The position numbers and the translations under genes are program-made. Under the pieces are notes generated by a model. That model searched no databases and was not told where the DNA came from. It worked only from the letters and a program-made list of their open reading frames with translations. DNA of 64,000 nt, taken from the NCBI RefSeq assembly GCF_000355805.1, contig NZ_CM001837.1:2779868-2843867 (forward strand), read 5' to 3'. The stretch is from Dokdonia sp. PRO95. GTDB lineage: Bacteria; Bacteroidota; Bacteroidia; Flavobacteriales; Flavobacteriaceae. This document shows, in pieces, positions 38,508 through 47,500 of the stretch (the stretch's first letter is position 1; each line of letters starts with the position of its first letter).

Positions 38508-39182
38508 ATGAAAACAGTAAACGTATTATCAATGGCACTTTGTGCAGGACTTTTATCACTTGCATCATGTGAAGGTTCAAAAAACATGGGAAAAGAAGAA
38601 GCAGCAGATCAAAAAGAGATGATGGATGATAAGTTGTCTCAAGTAGAAGATATGATGGACGATAAAATGACTGAGGGAGAAGACATGATGGATGAAATTA
38701 CAGTAACGGTAGGTGGAGCAGCAATGTATCCTTCTAAAAATATTGTAGAGAATGCTGTAAACTCAAAAGACCACACAACCCTAGTTGCTGCGGTAAAAGC
38801 TGCAGGACTTGTAGAAACTTTACAAGGAGAAGGACCATTTACAGTTTTTGCCCCTACAAACGCTGCTTTTGAAAAACTTCCAGAAGGAACGGTTGCAACA
38901 TTACTTAAGCCAGAAAATAAAACGGCTTTACAAGATGTACTTACGTACCATGTAGTTGCAGGAAAATTTGATGCAGCTGCTATTATGAGTGAGATTAAAA
39001 ACAATAATGGTACAGCTACTTTTACAACTGTAAACGGAGCAAAACTAATGGCTTCTTTAAATGGATCATCAGTAATTCTTATGGACCAAAATGGAAATAA
39101 GTCTACAGTAACTATTGCAGATGTAAATCAATCTAACGGTGTAATACACGTAGTTGATACCGTGGTTTTACCAGCTAAATAA
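38508..39182 (+). CDS. Fasciclin (FAS1) domain lipoprotein
   Basis: This 224-residue lipoprotein has a lipobox (LLSLASC), a Met/Asp/Glu-rich linker with repeated DDKMTEGEDMMD-like units (about residues 30-65), and one FAS1 domain from about residue 77. The H1 box (FTVFAPTNAAFEKLP), YHVVAGK and IHVVDTVVLP regions are intact. FAS1 domains mediate surface adhesion. It is a single-gene unit followed by a terminator. Confidence 0.92.
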   Translation: MKTVNVLSMALCAGLLSLASCEGSKNMGKEEAADQKEMMDDKLSQVEDMMDDKMTEGEDMMDEITVTVGGAAMYPSKNIVENAVNSKDHTTLVAAVKAAGLVETLQGEGPFTVFAPTNAAFEKLPEGTVATLLKPENKTALQDVLTYHVVAGKFDAAAIMSEIKNNNGTATFTTVNGAKLMASLNGSSVILMDQNGNKSTVTIADVNQSNGVIHVVDTVVLPAK

Positions 39183-39202
39183 TTATAAGAATACCCAACT
39201 TG

Positions 39203-39240
39203 AAAAGCGTCGACTGTAATAAACAGTTGGCGCTTTTTTT
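39203..39240 (+). terminator. Terminator after the fasciclin gene
   Basis: AAAAGCGTCGACTGT pairs with ACAGTTGGCGCTTTT with two imperfect positions, followed by a run of T. Confidence 0.8.
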
Positions 39241-39351
39241 ATTCCAGCTTTTTCCTGTGGTAAATCCCTTGTATTAAAAGAACTAGCTCAATGATTTTGA
39301 GATTGTGAATATCTATTGTGGTTTTTTAATTTTTCGCCTTGAGCTAACCGC

Positions 39352-39359
39352 TATTTTTG
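39352..39359 (+). promoter_or_regulatory. Promoter -7 box for the DUF4494 gene
   Basis: TATTTTTG matches TAnnTTTG, 22 bases ahead of the ATG at 39382. Confidence 0.45.
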
Positions 39360-39381
39360 GCAACCTTAAAATAAAAGAGAT

Positions 39382-39942
39382 ATGAGTGCAACTTGGTATG
39401 AGTGCAAAGTAAAGTATAGAAAATTTGATGAAGCATCAGGAACACAAAAGGTAAAAACGGAGCCTTTTTTAGTGGATGCCATATCATATACAGAAGCAGA
39501 AAGTAGGATAACCCAAGAAATGGCAGCCTATTTAAGTGATAGCGAAGAAATCAAAATCACAAATATAAAAGTAGCAAACTACGCAGAGATTCATCCATTT
39601 GAAAATTCTGATAGGTGGTTTAAATCTCGAGTATCTCTTATCGCCTTTGACGAAGAGAGTGGTAAAGAGCGCAAGACTAACCAGTATTTACTAGTACAAG
39701 CAAATGATGTAAAGGAAGCTTATGAAAATACGGTAACGACCATGAAAGATACCATGGGAGAATATACTATCCCGGCAGTTTCTGAGTCACCTATTATGGA
39801 CGTATTTCCATACTTTTCTGGAGAAGAAGAAGATCTTGAGCGTCTAGAAGAATTTACACGAATCAAAGATTCTGTACCCGTAGATCATAGTGAAAATGAA
39901 AAACTAGCGATGGAAGACGCTCTTACTACCGAAGAGGAATAA
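39382..39942 (+). CDS. DUF4494 domain protein
   Basis: This 186-residue cytoplasmic protein begins with TWYECKVKYRKFDE, the start of the DUF4494 family of Bacteroidetes. It contains two related halves (WYECKVKYRKFDEASG and WFKSRVSLIAFDEESG), suggesting internal duplication. The C-terminus is acidic. Function is unknown. It is a monocistronic unit with its own promoter box and terminator. Confidence 0.85.
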   Translation: MSATWYECKVKYRKFDEASGTQKVKTEPFLVDAISYTEAESRITQEMAAYLSDSEEIKITNIKVANYAEIHPFENSDRWFKSRVSLIAFDEESGKERKTNQYLLVQANDVKEAYENTVTTMKDTMGEYTIPAVSESPIMDVFPYFSGEEEDLERLEEFTRIKDSVPVDHSENEKLAMEDALTTEEE

Positions 39943-39965
39943 ATCTTTTGTTAGTTACGATACTA

Positions 39966-40008
39966 AAAGAGGCTGTTTGTATAATTACAATCAGCCTCTT
40001 TATTTTAT
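39966..40008 (+). terminator. Terminator after the DUF4494 gene
   Basis: AAAGAGGCTG (39966-39975) and CAGCCTCTTT (39992-40001) pair perfectly and a T-rich tail follows. Confidence 0.85.
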
Positions 40009-40052
40009 AAGAACCTGTACGTGTGACCATGCTGTTTACGTTGTGTGATAAG

Positions 40053-40060
40053 TATCTTTG
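40053..40060 (+). promoter_or_regulatory. Promoter -7 box for the second thiE
   Basis: TATCTTTG matches TAnnTTTG about 42 bases ahead of the ATG at 40103. No TPP riboswitch is visible here. Confidence 0.5.
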
Positions 40061-40102
40061 TCTAACTTAGTATATATTACATAGGTCCTAAATATCAAGA
40101 AT

Positions 40103-40744
40103 ATGATCCCAAAACTTCATTACATCTCTCAAGGTAACTCGCTTAAAGAGCATATAGAGCACATACAGAAAGCATGTAATGCTGGAGCAGAGCTCGTACA
40201 GCTACGTGTAAAAAAATGTTCTCAAAAAAAGCTGCTAGCCATTGCTCAAGAAGCTAGAGAGATTACCGCTCATTTCCAGACGAGACTAATTATTAATGAT
40301 GATTATAAAATTGCCAAAGAAGTCAAAGCAGATGGCGTACATCTAGGAAGCTCTGATGCCTGCCCTACTATTGCTAGAAAACACTTATATACTTGGCAAA
40401 TTATAGGAGGTACTGCACATACTTTACAAGATTGTGAGACGCTTATTACAAAGCAAGTAGATTATATAAGTCTAGGGCCTTACAGCACTACTACCACAAA
40501 AGAAACTACAGCAAGCACGCTGGGTGTTTCTGGTTACAAAGCGATTATAAAAGAGCTGGGAACCACTACTCCTATTCTTGCCGTGGGAGGCATTACTCTT
40601 AATGATGTTAAGGATATATTAGAAGTAGGTATCGATGGTATTGCCGTTTCAAAAGCGATAACGACAGATTTTAATAGCATTCGCTTGTTTAATGAACTTC
40701 TGGGTGCATCATCTACACATGAACAGCGACATAGCTTTAAATAA
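40103..40744 (+). CDS. Second thiamine phosphate synthase (ThiE paralogue)
   Basis: This 213-residue protein has the same length as the operon ThiE at 23679. It shares its first residues (MIPKLHYISQG) and its tail (EQRHSFK). Binding blocks LVQLRVKK, LIINDDYKIA, ADGVHLGSSD and IGGTAHTLQD are conserved. The loop after GP differs: YSTTTTKETTASTLG instead of RFTSTKKNLSPILG. It stands alone, without a visible riboswitch, so TPP may not regulate it. It may be a constitutive backup or have a changed substrate. Confidence 0.87.
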   Translation: MIPKLHYISQGNSLKEHIEHIQKACNAGAELVQLRVKKCSQKKLLAIAQEAREITAHFQTRLIINDDYKIAKEVKADGVHLGSSDACPTIARKHLYTWQIIGGTAHTLQDCETLITKQVDYISLGPYSTTTTKETTASTLGVSGYKAIIKELGTTTPILAVGGITLNDVKDILEVGIDGIAVSKAITTDFNSIRLFNELLGASSTHEQRHSFK

Positions 40745-40770
40745 TGCTTCTCGGTAATTCATAATAGTTA

Positions 40771-40786
40771 CGCTTTCGCGAAAGCG
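40771..40786. repeat. 16-bp palindrome copy 5, intergenic
   Basis: Perfect CGCTTTCGCGAAAGCG with TTA/TAA flanks, just after the second thiE gene and before its terminator. Confidence 0.9.
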
Positions 40787-40802
40787 TAAAAAGTTTACAA
40801 AG

Positions 40803-40838
40803 AAAAAGCCCATCTAAATTAATAGATGGGCTTTTTTT
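40803..40838. terminator. Bidirectional terminator between thiE paralogue and cold-shock gene
   Basis: AAAAAGCCCATCTA (40803-40816) pairs fully with TAGATGGGCTTTTT (40823-40836), with A- and T-tracts on both sides. Confidence 0.92.
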
Positions 40839-40855
40839 AAAACTTGAAGTATATG

Positions 40856-41047
40856 TTAGATAACTCTTACGTTTACTGCGTTTAATCCTTTGTTACCTTC
40901 TTTAAGTTCAAATTCAACTTGATCACCTTCGCGAATCTCGTCGATTAACCCAGAAATGTGTACAAAGTGGTCTTTTTCAACACCTTCTTCTGTAATAAAA
41001 CCAAATCCTTTAGTGTCGTTGAAAAATTTTACTGTTCCGTTATTCAT
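40856..41047 (-). CDS. Cold-shock domain protein
   Basis: This 63-residue single-domain protein has both RNA-binding motifs: KGFGFI (RNP1) and HFVHISGL (RNP2 region). It acts as an RNA chaperone. It differs at only six positions from the second cold-shock protein at 59164. It has its own promoter box (41090-41097). Confidence 0.95.
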   Translation of the reverse strand: MNNGTVKFFNDTKGFGFITEEGVEKDHFVHISGLIDEIREGDQVEFELKEGNKGLNAVNVRVI

Positions 41048-41089
41048 AATATAATGTATTTAAAAATGTGATTATTTTTTATCACAATG

Positions 41090-41097
41090 CAAAACTA
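41090..41097 (-). promoter_or_regulatory. Promoter -7 box for the cold-shock gene
   Basis: TAGTTTTG on the minus strand matches TAnnTTTG, leaving a leader of about 40 bases, which could carry cold-responsive structure. Confidence 0.5.
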
Positions 41098-41107
41098 CAA
41101 TTAAAAA

Positions 41108-42670
41108 TTACCAATCTATAGGGAAATAGTCTTTTAAAAATTTTCCAGACCAATGTTTTCCCGTATTGATACCATCAATAAGTGGATCCATTACCCTAGC
41201 AGCGCCATCTACAATGTCTAACGGTGGTTGAAAGTCATGTACTTCTACTTTCTTTTTTGATAATTCTGCAGGGTCCTCATCTGTTACCCATCCCGTATCT
41301 ACGGCATTCATATAAATTCCAGACTTAGCAAAAGTGGCAGAAGATGTGTGTGTAAGCATGTTTAATGCCGCCTTGGCCATATTAGTATGTGGATGCCTAT
41401 CCTCCTTTTTAAAACGGTGAAATTTACCTTCCATAGCAGATACATTTATGATATGCTTTTGTCCAGTATTTTCCTTCATCATAAGGTTAGACAAGCGATT
41501 ACATAAAACAAAAGGCGCCACAGCATTTACTAGCTGTACTTCTACCATCTCCGTAGTTTCTATCTCGCCTAGCTTTAATCGCCAGCTATTAGTCTTACGT
41601 AAGTCTACTTGTTGTAAATCTGCATCCAGTTTTCCTTCTGGAAAGACTTCGCTAGTTTGTAAGGAATTATCAAAACTGTAAGGAATCTGAGAAAGCTCTG
41701 CCGAACTGCGTAGGCCAATACCTGGTTCAGGTCCATGCCAAGTAACTGGAAGCACATTATTCTTACTAGTTTTTGCGGTGCTTACACTTAAGTCTGATAA
41801 CTCCTGAAGGCAAGTAATGTGATCTTCTAAGAGTGGCTGCGCCAGTTTAGGAAGCTGGTCTACCGGCAGCTTTTCATTTTCCATTAAGTGGAAATAAAAA
41901 CCAGATGGTCTGCGCACCGTTTGTGCCGCGTTATTAATTAAAATATCGAGTCTATCGTACTTTTGCTCTATATAATTACAGAAAATCTCTACACTAGGAA
42001 TATGTCGTAAGTCAAGGCCATGAATGTGCAGGCGGTCACTCCAGTCACCATAATCTTCTTCCTTTGCATATCGTATTGCGCTATCTGCAGGAAAACGTGT
42101 GGTTGCTACCACCGTCGCACCAGAACGTAGGAGCATGAGAGTTATATGATAACCTATTTTTAATCTTGAGCCTGTTATTACAGCTACTTGCCCTTTTAAA
42201 TCGGCTGTTTGAAAACGTTTTGCATAATTAAGATCACCACATGAGGTACACATTGCATCATAAAAGTGATGTAGCTTAGTATACACTGTTTTACACACAT
42301 AGCAATTTCTTGGAGACTCGAGTTCAGGTGTATCTTCTGGAATTGCAGCTGCGCCTAGCAACTTGGGAGCAACAAAGAGCGCAGCTTCTCTAGCAGAACG
42401 TATACCTGTTGATTTACGAGCGTGTTTATCTCTCGCAATCATTTTACGTTTGGCTGCTTTCTTTGCGTCTTTCCTCCTACGCTGGAACTCATCTCTATTA
42501 GGTCGAGATAACATTCCTGAGGCTTTGAGAAGCGCTGTGCGCTGTTCTTCTGGAAGCTCAAAAAGCTGATTGGTATCGGCTACTAGTTGTTCTAAAGTGG
42601 TTATACATTCATTTATTTCTTCTGGTGACAGAATACGTTTATCGTCATGGGTGCTCTTATCTTCCGGCAT
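41108..42670 (-). CDS. SDR-fold protein with N-terminal zinc ribbon and missing catalytic Tyr
   Basis: This 520-residue protein has a Lys/Arg-rich N-terminal region, a Cys4 zinc-ribbon-like motif (CYVCKTVY then [12 protein letters not shown]) and a short-chain dehydrogenase fold. The Rossmann loop is altered ([10 protein letters not shown]) but NNAAQ, the Ser of NVSAMEG and the Lys of TNMAKAAL (about 433) are present. The usual catalytic Tyr four residues before that Lys is Thr. Activity as a normal dehydrogenase is doubtful. I chose ATG at 42670 because the longer TTG start at 42682 lies in likely promoter sequence. Confidence 0.78.
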   Translation of the reverse strand: MPEDKSTHDDKRILSPEEINECITTLEQLVADTNQLFELPEEQRTALLKASGMLSRPNRDEFQRRRKDAKKAAKRKMIARDKHARKSTGIRSAREAALFVAPKLLGAAAIPEDTPELESPRNCYVCKTVYTKLHHFYDAMCTSCGDLNYAKRFQTADLKGQVAVITGSRLKIGYHITLMLLRSGATVVATTRFPADSAIRYAKEEDYGDWSDRLHIHGLDLRHIPSVEIFCNYIEQKYDRLDILINNAAQTVRRPSGFYFHLMENEKLPVDQLPKLAQPLLEDHITCLQELSDLSVSTAKTSKNNVLPVTWHGPEPGIGLRSSAELSQIPYSFDNSLQTSEVFPEGKLDADLQQVDLRKTNSWRLKLGEIETTEMVEVQLVNAVAPFVLCNRLSNLMMKENTGQKHIINVSAMEGKFHRFKKEDRHPHTNMAKAALNMLTHTSSATFAKSGIYMNAVDTGWVTDEDPAELSKKKVEVHDFQPPLDIVDGAARVMDPLIDGINTGKHWSGKFLKDYFPIDW

Positions 42671-42682
42671 ATTGCTCTGCAA

Positions 42683-43087
42683 ACTAAATTTTGGTAAAGG
42701 TAATTATACTGCGTTTTACCGTGGTGATAATAACTCGTATTATTATGGTGATATGTATGAATAACGCTTTCGCGAAAGCGTAACGCACTAGAACAAAAAG
42801 TTTTAAGACTATAAACCATTAATTTATCATTAAGTAGGTAGTTTTAGTGTTCAATATGCGAAATATCTATACTTAAATTTTCTAAAAGCTGTGATTGAAT
42901 AAATTTTATGTCTGTTGTTATTGATTTATTATCAGTTTAATAGCTCAATTTTTACGATGAAAATAAATATTGTTCTAAAAATTATAATTATTTGTTAAAA
43001 GTTCATTTTTCACATTGAGAATACCTTGCTTATCTGTGGTTATTTGTCTGATTTATGCATATTTGCGTCACAATTAAGCAAATCTGA
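42683..43087. other. Intergenic region with palindrome
   Basis: Divergent spacer that holds palindrome copy 6 and then a stretch of AT-rich sequence with no gene or known RNA element. Confidence 0.5.
42765..42780. repeat. 16-bp palindrome copy 6, intergenic
   Basis: Perfect CGCTTTCGCGAAAGCG with TAA/TAA-like flanks (ATAAC...GTAAC). Confidence 0.9.
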
Positions 43088-43705
43088 ATGATTAAAAACT
43101 ACACTGTTTACTTTCTCTTTCTATTACTTAGCACTTCGGTTTTTGGTCAGAAGGTTGGAATTAATACTCAAACTCCTCGTAAAACATTAGAAGTTGCAGG
43201 TGATATGGTAGTTACTCAACAAACTGTAATTTCAGAATTGCCACCAATTGCAGATGGTGATGAAGCGAGTTTTCTAATTCAAAATGACAGTGACTTTATT
43301 ATTAAGCTTGATCCCAAAAATCCTTCTGGTGCGGCATTAGGTTATATACAGACATATATTATCGAAAATCCAAACTTAGACTGGGTAAGAGATTTTGACA
43401 CAGGCATTTCGGCCACAGATTACGAACTTATTGTGGCTTCTGCACATTTTAACAATCAACTCGTACTTGTCGGAATAGAACAAGATAAATTCTCTTTACC
43501 CTATACTTCTACTTTTATCGAAAATGGAACTTGGCACATCATTGCAGATTACCCTGGTGTGGCAAACGACTTTGATACAGTAGATTCTAAGTGGGAAATA
43601 CAGACATTGATTTTTTCTAAGGATTTAACTAAGCAATTTGGTGTCATTTCAGTCCCAATGGGCGGCGGAACTACAAACGCGGCTGCAACACCATTTATAG
43701 ATTAA
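43088..43705 (+). CDS. Secreted VGIxT protein 1 of a tandem trio
   Basis: This 205-residue protein has a signal peptide (YTVYFLFLLLSTSVFGQ) followed by VGINTQTPRKTLEVAGDM. That is the motif found at the start of many Bacteroidetes surface proteins and tail-fibre or trimeric-adhesin-like proteins. The rest is a beta-rich domain without recognised family. The tail MGGGTTNAAATP is related to the ends of the next two proteins. Two bases separate it from the following paralogue. Confidence 0.75.
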   Translation: MIKNYTVYFLFLLLSTSVFGQKVGINTQTPRKTLEVAGDMVVTQQTVISELPPIADGDEASFLIQNDSDFIIKLDPKNPSGAALGYIQTYIIENPNLDWVRDFDTGISATDYELIVASAHFNNQLVLVGIEQDKFSLPYTSTFIENGTWHIIADYPGVANDFDTVDSKWEIQTLIFSKDLTKQFGVISVPMGGGTTNAAATPFID

Positions 43706-43707
43706 TT

Positions 43708-44334
43708 ATGCGAACGTTTCTATTATTGTTAATCTTATTCTCATCACTTGCGCATGCTCAAGTAGGCATAGGAACAACAAATCCTCAAGCAGATTTACAT
43801 ATTGCAGGTGATTTACTGGTACAAGACGCTTTTAAAACAGCAGAGCTCGGAACGGTTTCTGCCGCAGAAGAAGATTTTGAATTAGTGACTCATATTACTA
43901 CTAGTAATCCTCCTGGACTTGTCACAAAGCTTGATGTTTCAGAAGTTTCTGCGGCTCCTATCAATGTTGTAAATTATACATTCTCAAACCTAGAAGGTGA
44001 TAACCTTACAGATGTCGATTTACAATTTAAGACTGATAAGTATATCGTCGCTGTTGCAAATTTTCAATATATAGGGGATGGAGTTAGTAAGACTACTGTA
44101 AACCCTACGGTGCGATCTATGGGTACTTTTGTAATAAGAACCTTTGAAAGTGGAGATTCTTGGCATCTTGAAATTGGAAACAGAGAGCTAGATCCAGTTG
44201 CAGGTGGTACGGTTACTTACAAAGTCACGCTAGTTGTTTATGATAAATCTTACTATAGAGAACTACCACAAATCATTACTAACTTAGGCTCCTCAAATAG
44301 CGGTACAGCTTCATCAATACCTGATTTAAATTGA
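43708..44334 (+). CDS. Secreted VGIxT protein 2 of a tandem trio
   Basis: This 208-residue paralogue has a signal peptide (MRTFLLLLILFSSLAHA), then QVGIGTTNPQADLHIAGDLLV. A beta-rich domain containing YTFSNLEGDNLTDVDLQF and a tail NSGTASSIP follow. Its TGA stop overlaps the TTG start of the third paralogue (TTGA), so they are coupled. Function unknown; probably surface-exposed or part of an assembled fibre. Confidence 0.75.
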   Translation: MRTFLLLLILFSSLAHAQVGIGTTNPQADLHIAGDLLVQDAFKTAELGTVSAAEEDFELVTHITTSNPPGLVTKLDVSEVSAAPINVVNYTFSNLEGDNLTDVDLQFKTDKYIVAVANFQYIGDGVSKTTVNPTVRSMGTFVIRTFESGDSWHLEIGNRELDPVAGGTVTYKVTLVVYDKSYYRELPQIITNLGSSNSGTASSIPDLN

Positions 44335-45011
44335 GAACTTCTTTACTTTCATATTCTTTATTGCTAGTTACAGTGGTATGTAGCATATCTGCAATGCGCG
44401 CTCAGGTAGGAATAAATAAACCTAATCCCTCAGCAATACTTGACGTAGATGGTGATATAATTGTAGATCAAACATTAACACTAGAAAACCCAGGAAACTC
44501 TTTAGAAATAAGGGGTTTAAATCTACTTGTTGTTTCTACTGCTAATGATATGTTACAGTATGACATTGATATTGCAAAATATGGACCTATTAACAATGTG
44601 CAATTTGAATTTACAGATTTATCTTATGATGGCTTACAAGATTATAATACTCAGGTCCCTGTAGATGAATATGAAATGGTTGTACACAGTTTTTTCTTTA
44701 AGCGAGTGGGAAGCGATAACTATAACGTATTATTGGGAAGTAATTCATCTGTTTTAAATGTAGAGGGTTATCAAGTCTATGCTTATAAACACGCCACACA
44801 CAATACGTGGTTTTTGAGAGCTATTGTAAACGACTCATCATTTCAGATTGATACTGGCTTGGGTTCTATTATAGAAAATAATATTGATATGATTCTCAAT
44901 GTAGCTTTATACCGCAAAGGATTACTTACTAAAACACTTAACGAGGTTAATGTAGATATGGGAACGTCAAGTACTGGTACAGCTCCTCTTCCTGCTGGAT
45001 TTACAAATTAA
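44331..45011 (+). CDS. Secreted VGIxT protein 3 of a tandem trio
   Basis: This 226-residue paralogue starts with TTG in a four-base overlap with its neighbour. A signal peptide (LLSYSLLLVTVVCSISAMRA) precedes QVGINKPNPSAILDVDGDII. The domain has VQFEFTDLSYDGLQDYNTQV, which aligns with YTFSNLEGDNLTDVDLQF of protein 2. The tail is TSSTGTAPLP. The three probably act together. Confidence 0.73.
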   Translation: MRTSLLSYSLLLVTVVCSISAMRAQVGINKPNPSAILDVDGDIIVDQTLTLENPGNSLEIRGLNLLVVSTANDMLQYDIDIAKYGPINNVQFEFTDLSYDGLQDYNTQVPVDEYEMVVHSFFFKRVGSDNYNVLLGSNSSVLNVEGYQVYAYKHATHNTWFLRAIVNDSSFQIDTGLGSIIENNIDMILNVALYRKGLLTKTLNEVNVDMGTSSTGTAPLPAGFTN

Positions 45012-45097
45012 TGAAGGACTATATTATATGAGGTTATTAAAGCCAACTAATTAAATTGTACGCACTTTAAAATCTTACAAAAAAGTATATTCGCGCC

Positions 45098-45997
45098 ATG
45101 TGGATGTATTTAGGCTTACTCGCCGCACTATTTCTTGGATTACACAACTTAGCAAAGAAACATGCAGTGCAAGGTAACGAGGTGTTACCAGTATTGTTAG
45201 GTACGCTTAGTGCAGGCTTTGTATTAATACTTCCATTTTTTATAGGTTCAAGATTTTTTCCAGAATACACTAAGGAAATAGGGTTTCACATCACTTCTAT
45301 TCCTTGGAAAACGCATGGATTTATCATTATCAAGTCCATGATTATGACTGCTTCATGGATTCTAGCTTATCAAGCCTTAAAGCACCTCCCTATCACCATA
45401 GTTACTCCTATACGATCTGCGGGGCCATTTTTTACATTTATAGGTGCTATTTTCATTTACAAAGAACAGCCAAATGCGCTGCAGTGGGTAGGTTTCTTTG
45501 TGATTATTCTATCAGTAATTCTTTATGCAAATATTGGTAAGAAAGAAGGGATTCACTTTAGAAAGAATAAGTGGATTTTTGCCATAATAGGTGCTACTTT
45601 TTTAGGAGCCTCTAGCGGATTGTACGACAAGTTCCTAATTCAGAGCCTAGCTCTTAACCCGCAAACATTGCAATTCTGGTTCTGTTGGTATACCATCTTA
45701 ATGTTACTAGTGATACTCTCAATTACGTGGTTTCCAAAAGCAGAAAAAAGAAAAGCATTTACCTTTAGATGGACAATTATAGCAGTAGGTGTGCTATTGC
45801 AAACCGCCGATTATTTTTATTTTAAAGCGCTACAGGATCCTGATGCGCTTATCATGTTACTTTCTGCAATAAAACGTAGCCAACTTATCATTGCGGTAGT
45901 TATAGGTGGTCTTGTATTTAAGGAAAAAAATAAACGTAAGAAATTGATTCCACTCGCAGGTATTTTACTTGGTGTCTTCCTCATTTTGTATTCGTAG
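45098..45997 (+). CDS. EamA/DMT-family transporter
   Basis: This 299-residue protein has ten predicted spans in two related halves, typical of drug/metabolite transporters. TPIRSAGPFFTFIGAIFIYKE and LLSAIKRSQLIIAVVIGGLVFKEK are the paired EamA blocks. Substrate unknown. TATATTCG directly before the ATG resembles a promoter box and would give an almost leaderless mRNA. Confidence 0.87.
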   Translation: MWMYLGLLAALFLGLHNLAKKHAVQGNEVLPVLLGTLSAGFVLILPFFIGSRFFPEYTKEIGFHITSIPWKTHGFIIIKSMIMTASWILAYQALKHLPITIVTPIRSAGPFFTFIGAIFIYKEQPNALQWVGFFVIILSVILYANIGKKEGIHFRKNKWIFAIIGATFLGASSGLYDKFLIQSLALNPQTLQFWFCWYTILMLLVILSITWFPKAEKRKAFTFRWTIIAVGVLLQTADYFYFKALQDPDALIMLLSAIKRSQLIIAVVIGGLVFKEKNKRKKLIPLAGILLGVFLILYS

Positions 45998-46074
45998 TAA
46001 GGTAAGGTTCGGTTGTCTTTCATTTGTATGAGTCTATATTAGATTTTTTAGCATACATGAAAATGTTCTTTTTA

Positions 46075-46090
46075 CGCTTTCGCGAAAGCG
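46075..46090. repeat. 16-bp palindrome copy 7, intergenic
   Basis: Perfect CGCTTTCGCGAAAGCG (context TTTA...TAAC) between the EamA gene and the TetR operator. Confidence 0.9.
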
Positions 46091-46193
46091 TAACATCTTA
46101 CCTATCCCCTTTCGTGTCTATTAAACCAGCTCTATTTAAAAAGGATTATTACTATATCTATTTCTGCCTTAAATTAAATGTTTGTTAAAAAAG

Positions 46194-46207
46194 AATGAAC
46201 GTTCATT
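46194..46207. promoter_or_regulatory. Palindromic TetR-type operator
   Basis: AATGAACGTTCATT is a perfect 14-bp palindrome. It lies 35 bases ahead of the TetR-family gene and just upstream of its -7 box, where a bound repressor would block RNA polymerase. It is probably the autoregulatory site and controls the genes that follow. Confidence 0.8.
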
Positions 46208-46215
46208 TTTGAAGC

Positions 46216-46223
46216 TATCTTTG
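46216..46223 (+). promoter_or_regulatory. Promoter -7 box for the TetR operon
   Basis: TATCTTTG matches TAnnTTTG and is 18 bases ahead of the ATG at 46242. Confidence 0.55.
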
Positions 46224-46241
46224 CATCGTTAATTGGATAAC

Positions 46242-46826
46242 ATGGCAAAACTTCAAAAAAGTATAGATAAACGTAATGCGCTTGTAAAAGCAACCATAGA
46301 GCTTGTAAACAATAATGGTTTTCATGCTACACCTATGAGTAAAATAGCCAAAATGGCAAACGTTTCTCCGGCTACTATCTATTTATATTTTGAGAATAAG
46401 CAAGACCTCGTTAATAAAACCTATATAGAAGTCAAGGCTTCTTATACCGAGTATGCATTTGCATCTTATGATCCTTCCCTCTCTGTTGAATCTGGTTTTG
46501 AATACATCTGGAAACGTATTGCAGATTTCAAGTTAAAAGAATGTGAGAAAGCAATGTTTCTCGCACAGTGTGATAATACCCCAATGATTGATGAAGAAAG
46601 TAGACAAGAAGGAATAAAGCACTTACAGCCCCTACTCGACTTGTGGGAACGCGGTAAAAAGGAAGGAATTATTAAGCCATTATCAGATTTTATATTATAC
46701 GCATATGCAATTAATCCGCTTTCATTTTTAATGATGACCCAAAAGCGAGGAGCATTTCAATTAGATAAAACACACATGGAAGAGGCTTATCAATCTGCAT
46801 GGAGTAGTATTAAAGTATGTCAATAA
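46242..46826 (+). CDS. TetR-family transcriptional regulator
   Basis: This 194-residue protein has an N-terminal helix-turn-helix (ALVKATIELVNNNGFHATPM, ISKIAKMANVSPATIYLYFENK-like region at about residues 15-60). The ligand-binding half is variable. I use ATG at 46242; an upstream TTG at 46233 is too close to the promoter box. It leads a run of redox genes and has a palindromic operator upstream. It probably derepresses them when it binds a toxic electrophile. Confidence 0.9.
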   Translation: MAKLQKSIDKRNALVKATIELVNNNGFHATPMSKIAKMANVSPATIYLYFENKQDLVNKTYIEVKASYTEYAFASYDPSLSVESGFEYIWKRIADFKLKECEKAMFLAQCDNTPMIDEESRQEGIKHLQPLLDLWERGKKEGIIKPLSDFILYAYAINPLSFLMMTQKRGAFQLDKTHMEEAYQSAWSSIKVCQ

Positions 46827-46854
46827 AAACAACAAGAACGCAAATAATAAGAAT

Positions 46855-47487
46855 ATGGATTTATTAGATAAGTTAAACTGGAGATATGCCGCAAAGGCAA
46901 TGAATGGTGAAAAAGTAGCCGAAGATAAAATTGAGAGAATTTTAGAAGCTACAAGACTTGCCCCTACTTCAAGCGGACTACAGCCTTTTGAGGTTATGGT
47001 GATTAAGAACCAAGATATTAAAGAACAAATAAGACCTGTGGCCTGGAACCAGTCTGTAATCACTGATTGTTCACACTTATTAGTTTTTGCAGCTTGGGAC
47101 ACATATACTCCTGAGAGAATCAACTACATGTTTGATCTTACTAATGATATAAGAGGATTTAAAAATGAAGGTTGGGAAAATTACCGCCAGATGTTATTAG
47201 ACTCTTACCCTCAAAAAGACGAGCAAGAAAACTTTGAGCACGCTGCTAGACAAGCATATATTGCTTTTTCGCATGCAATTATTGCCGCAGCTTATGAAAA
47301 TGTAGATGCAACACCACTAGAAGGTTTTGACGCTACAGAAGTAGATAAAATATTAGGCTTACGCGAAAAAGGTTTACGTAGTGCAGTATTACTTCCTTTA
47401 GGTTACAGAAAAGAAGATGAAGACTGGCTAGTAAATCTTGTAAAGGTGAGGAAACCTATGGAAGATATGGTAACTGTAATAGAGTAA
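46855..47487 (+). CDS. Nitroreductase-family NAD(P)H oxidoreductase
   Basis: This 210-residue flavoprotein resembles NfsB-type enzymes: LNWRYAAKAMNGEKV, RLAPTSSGLQPFEVMVI (FMN phosphate loop) and GLRSAVLLPLGYR are family blocks. It is predicted to reduce quinones or nitro compounds with FMN. It lies 28 bases after the TetR gene in the same direction. Confidence 0.9.
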   Translation: MDLLDKLNWRYAAKAMNGEKVAEDKIERILEATRLAPTSSGLQPFEVMVIKNQDIKEQIRPVAWNQSVITDCSHLLVFAAWDTYTPERINYMFDLTNDIRGFKNEGWENYRQMLLDSYPQKDEQENFEHAARQAYIAFSHAIIAAAYENVDATPLEGFDATEVDKILGLREKGLRSAVLLPLGYRKEDEDWLVNLVKVRKPMEDMVTVIE

Positions 47488-47500
47488 AAGATATATAGCG

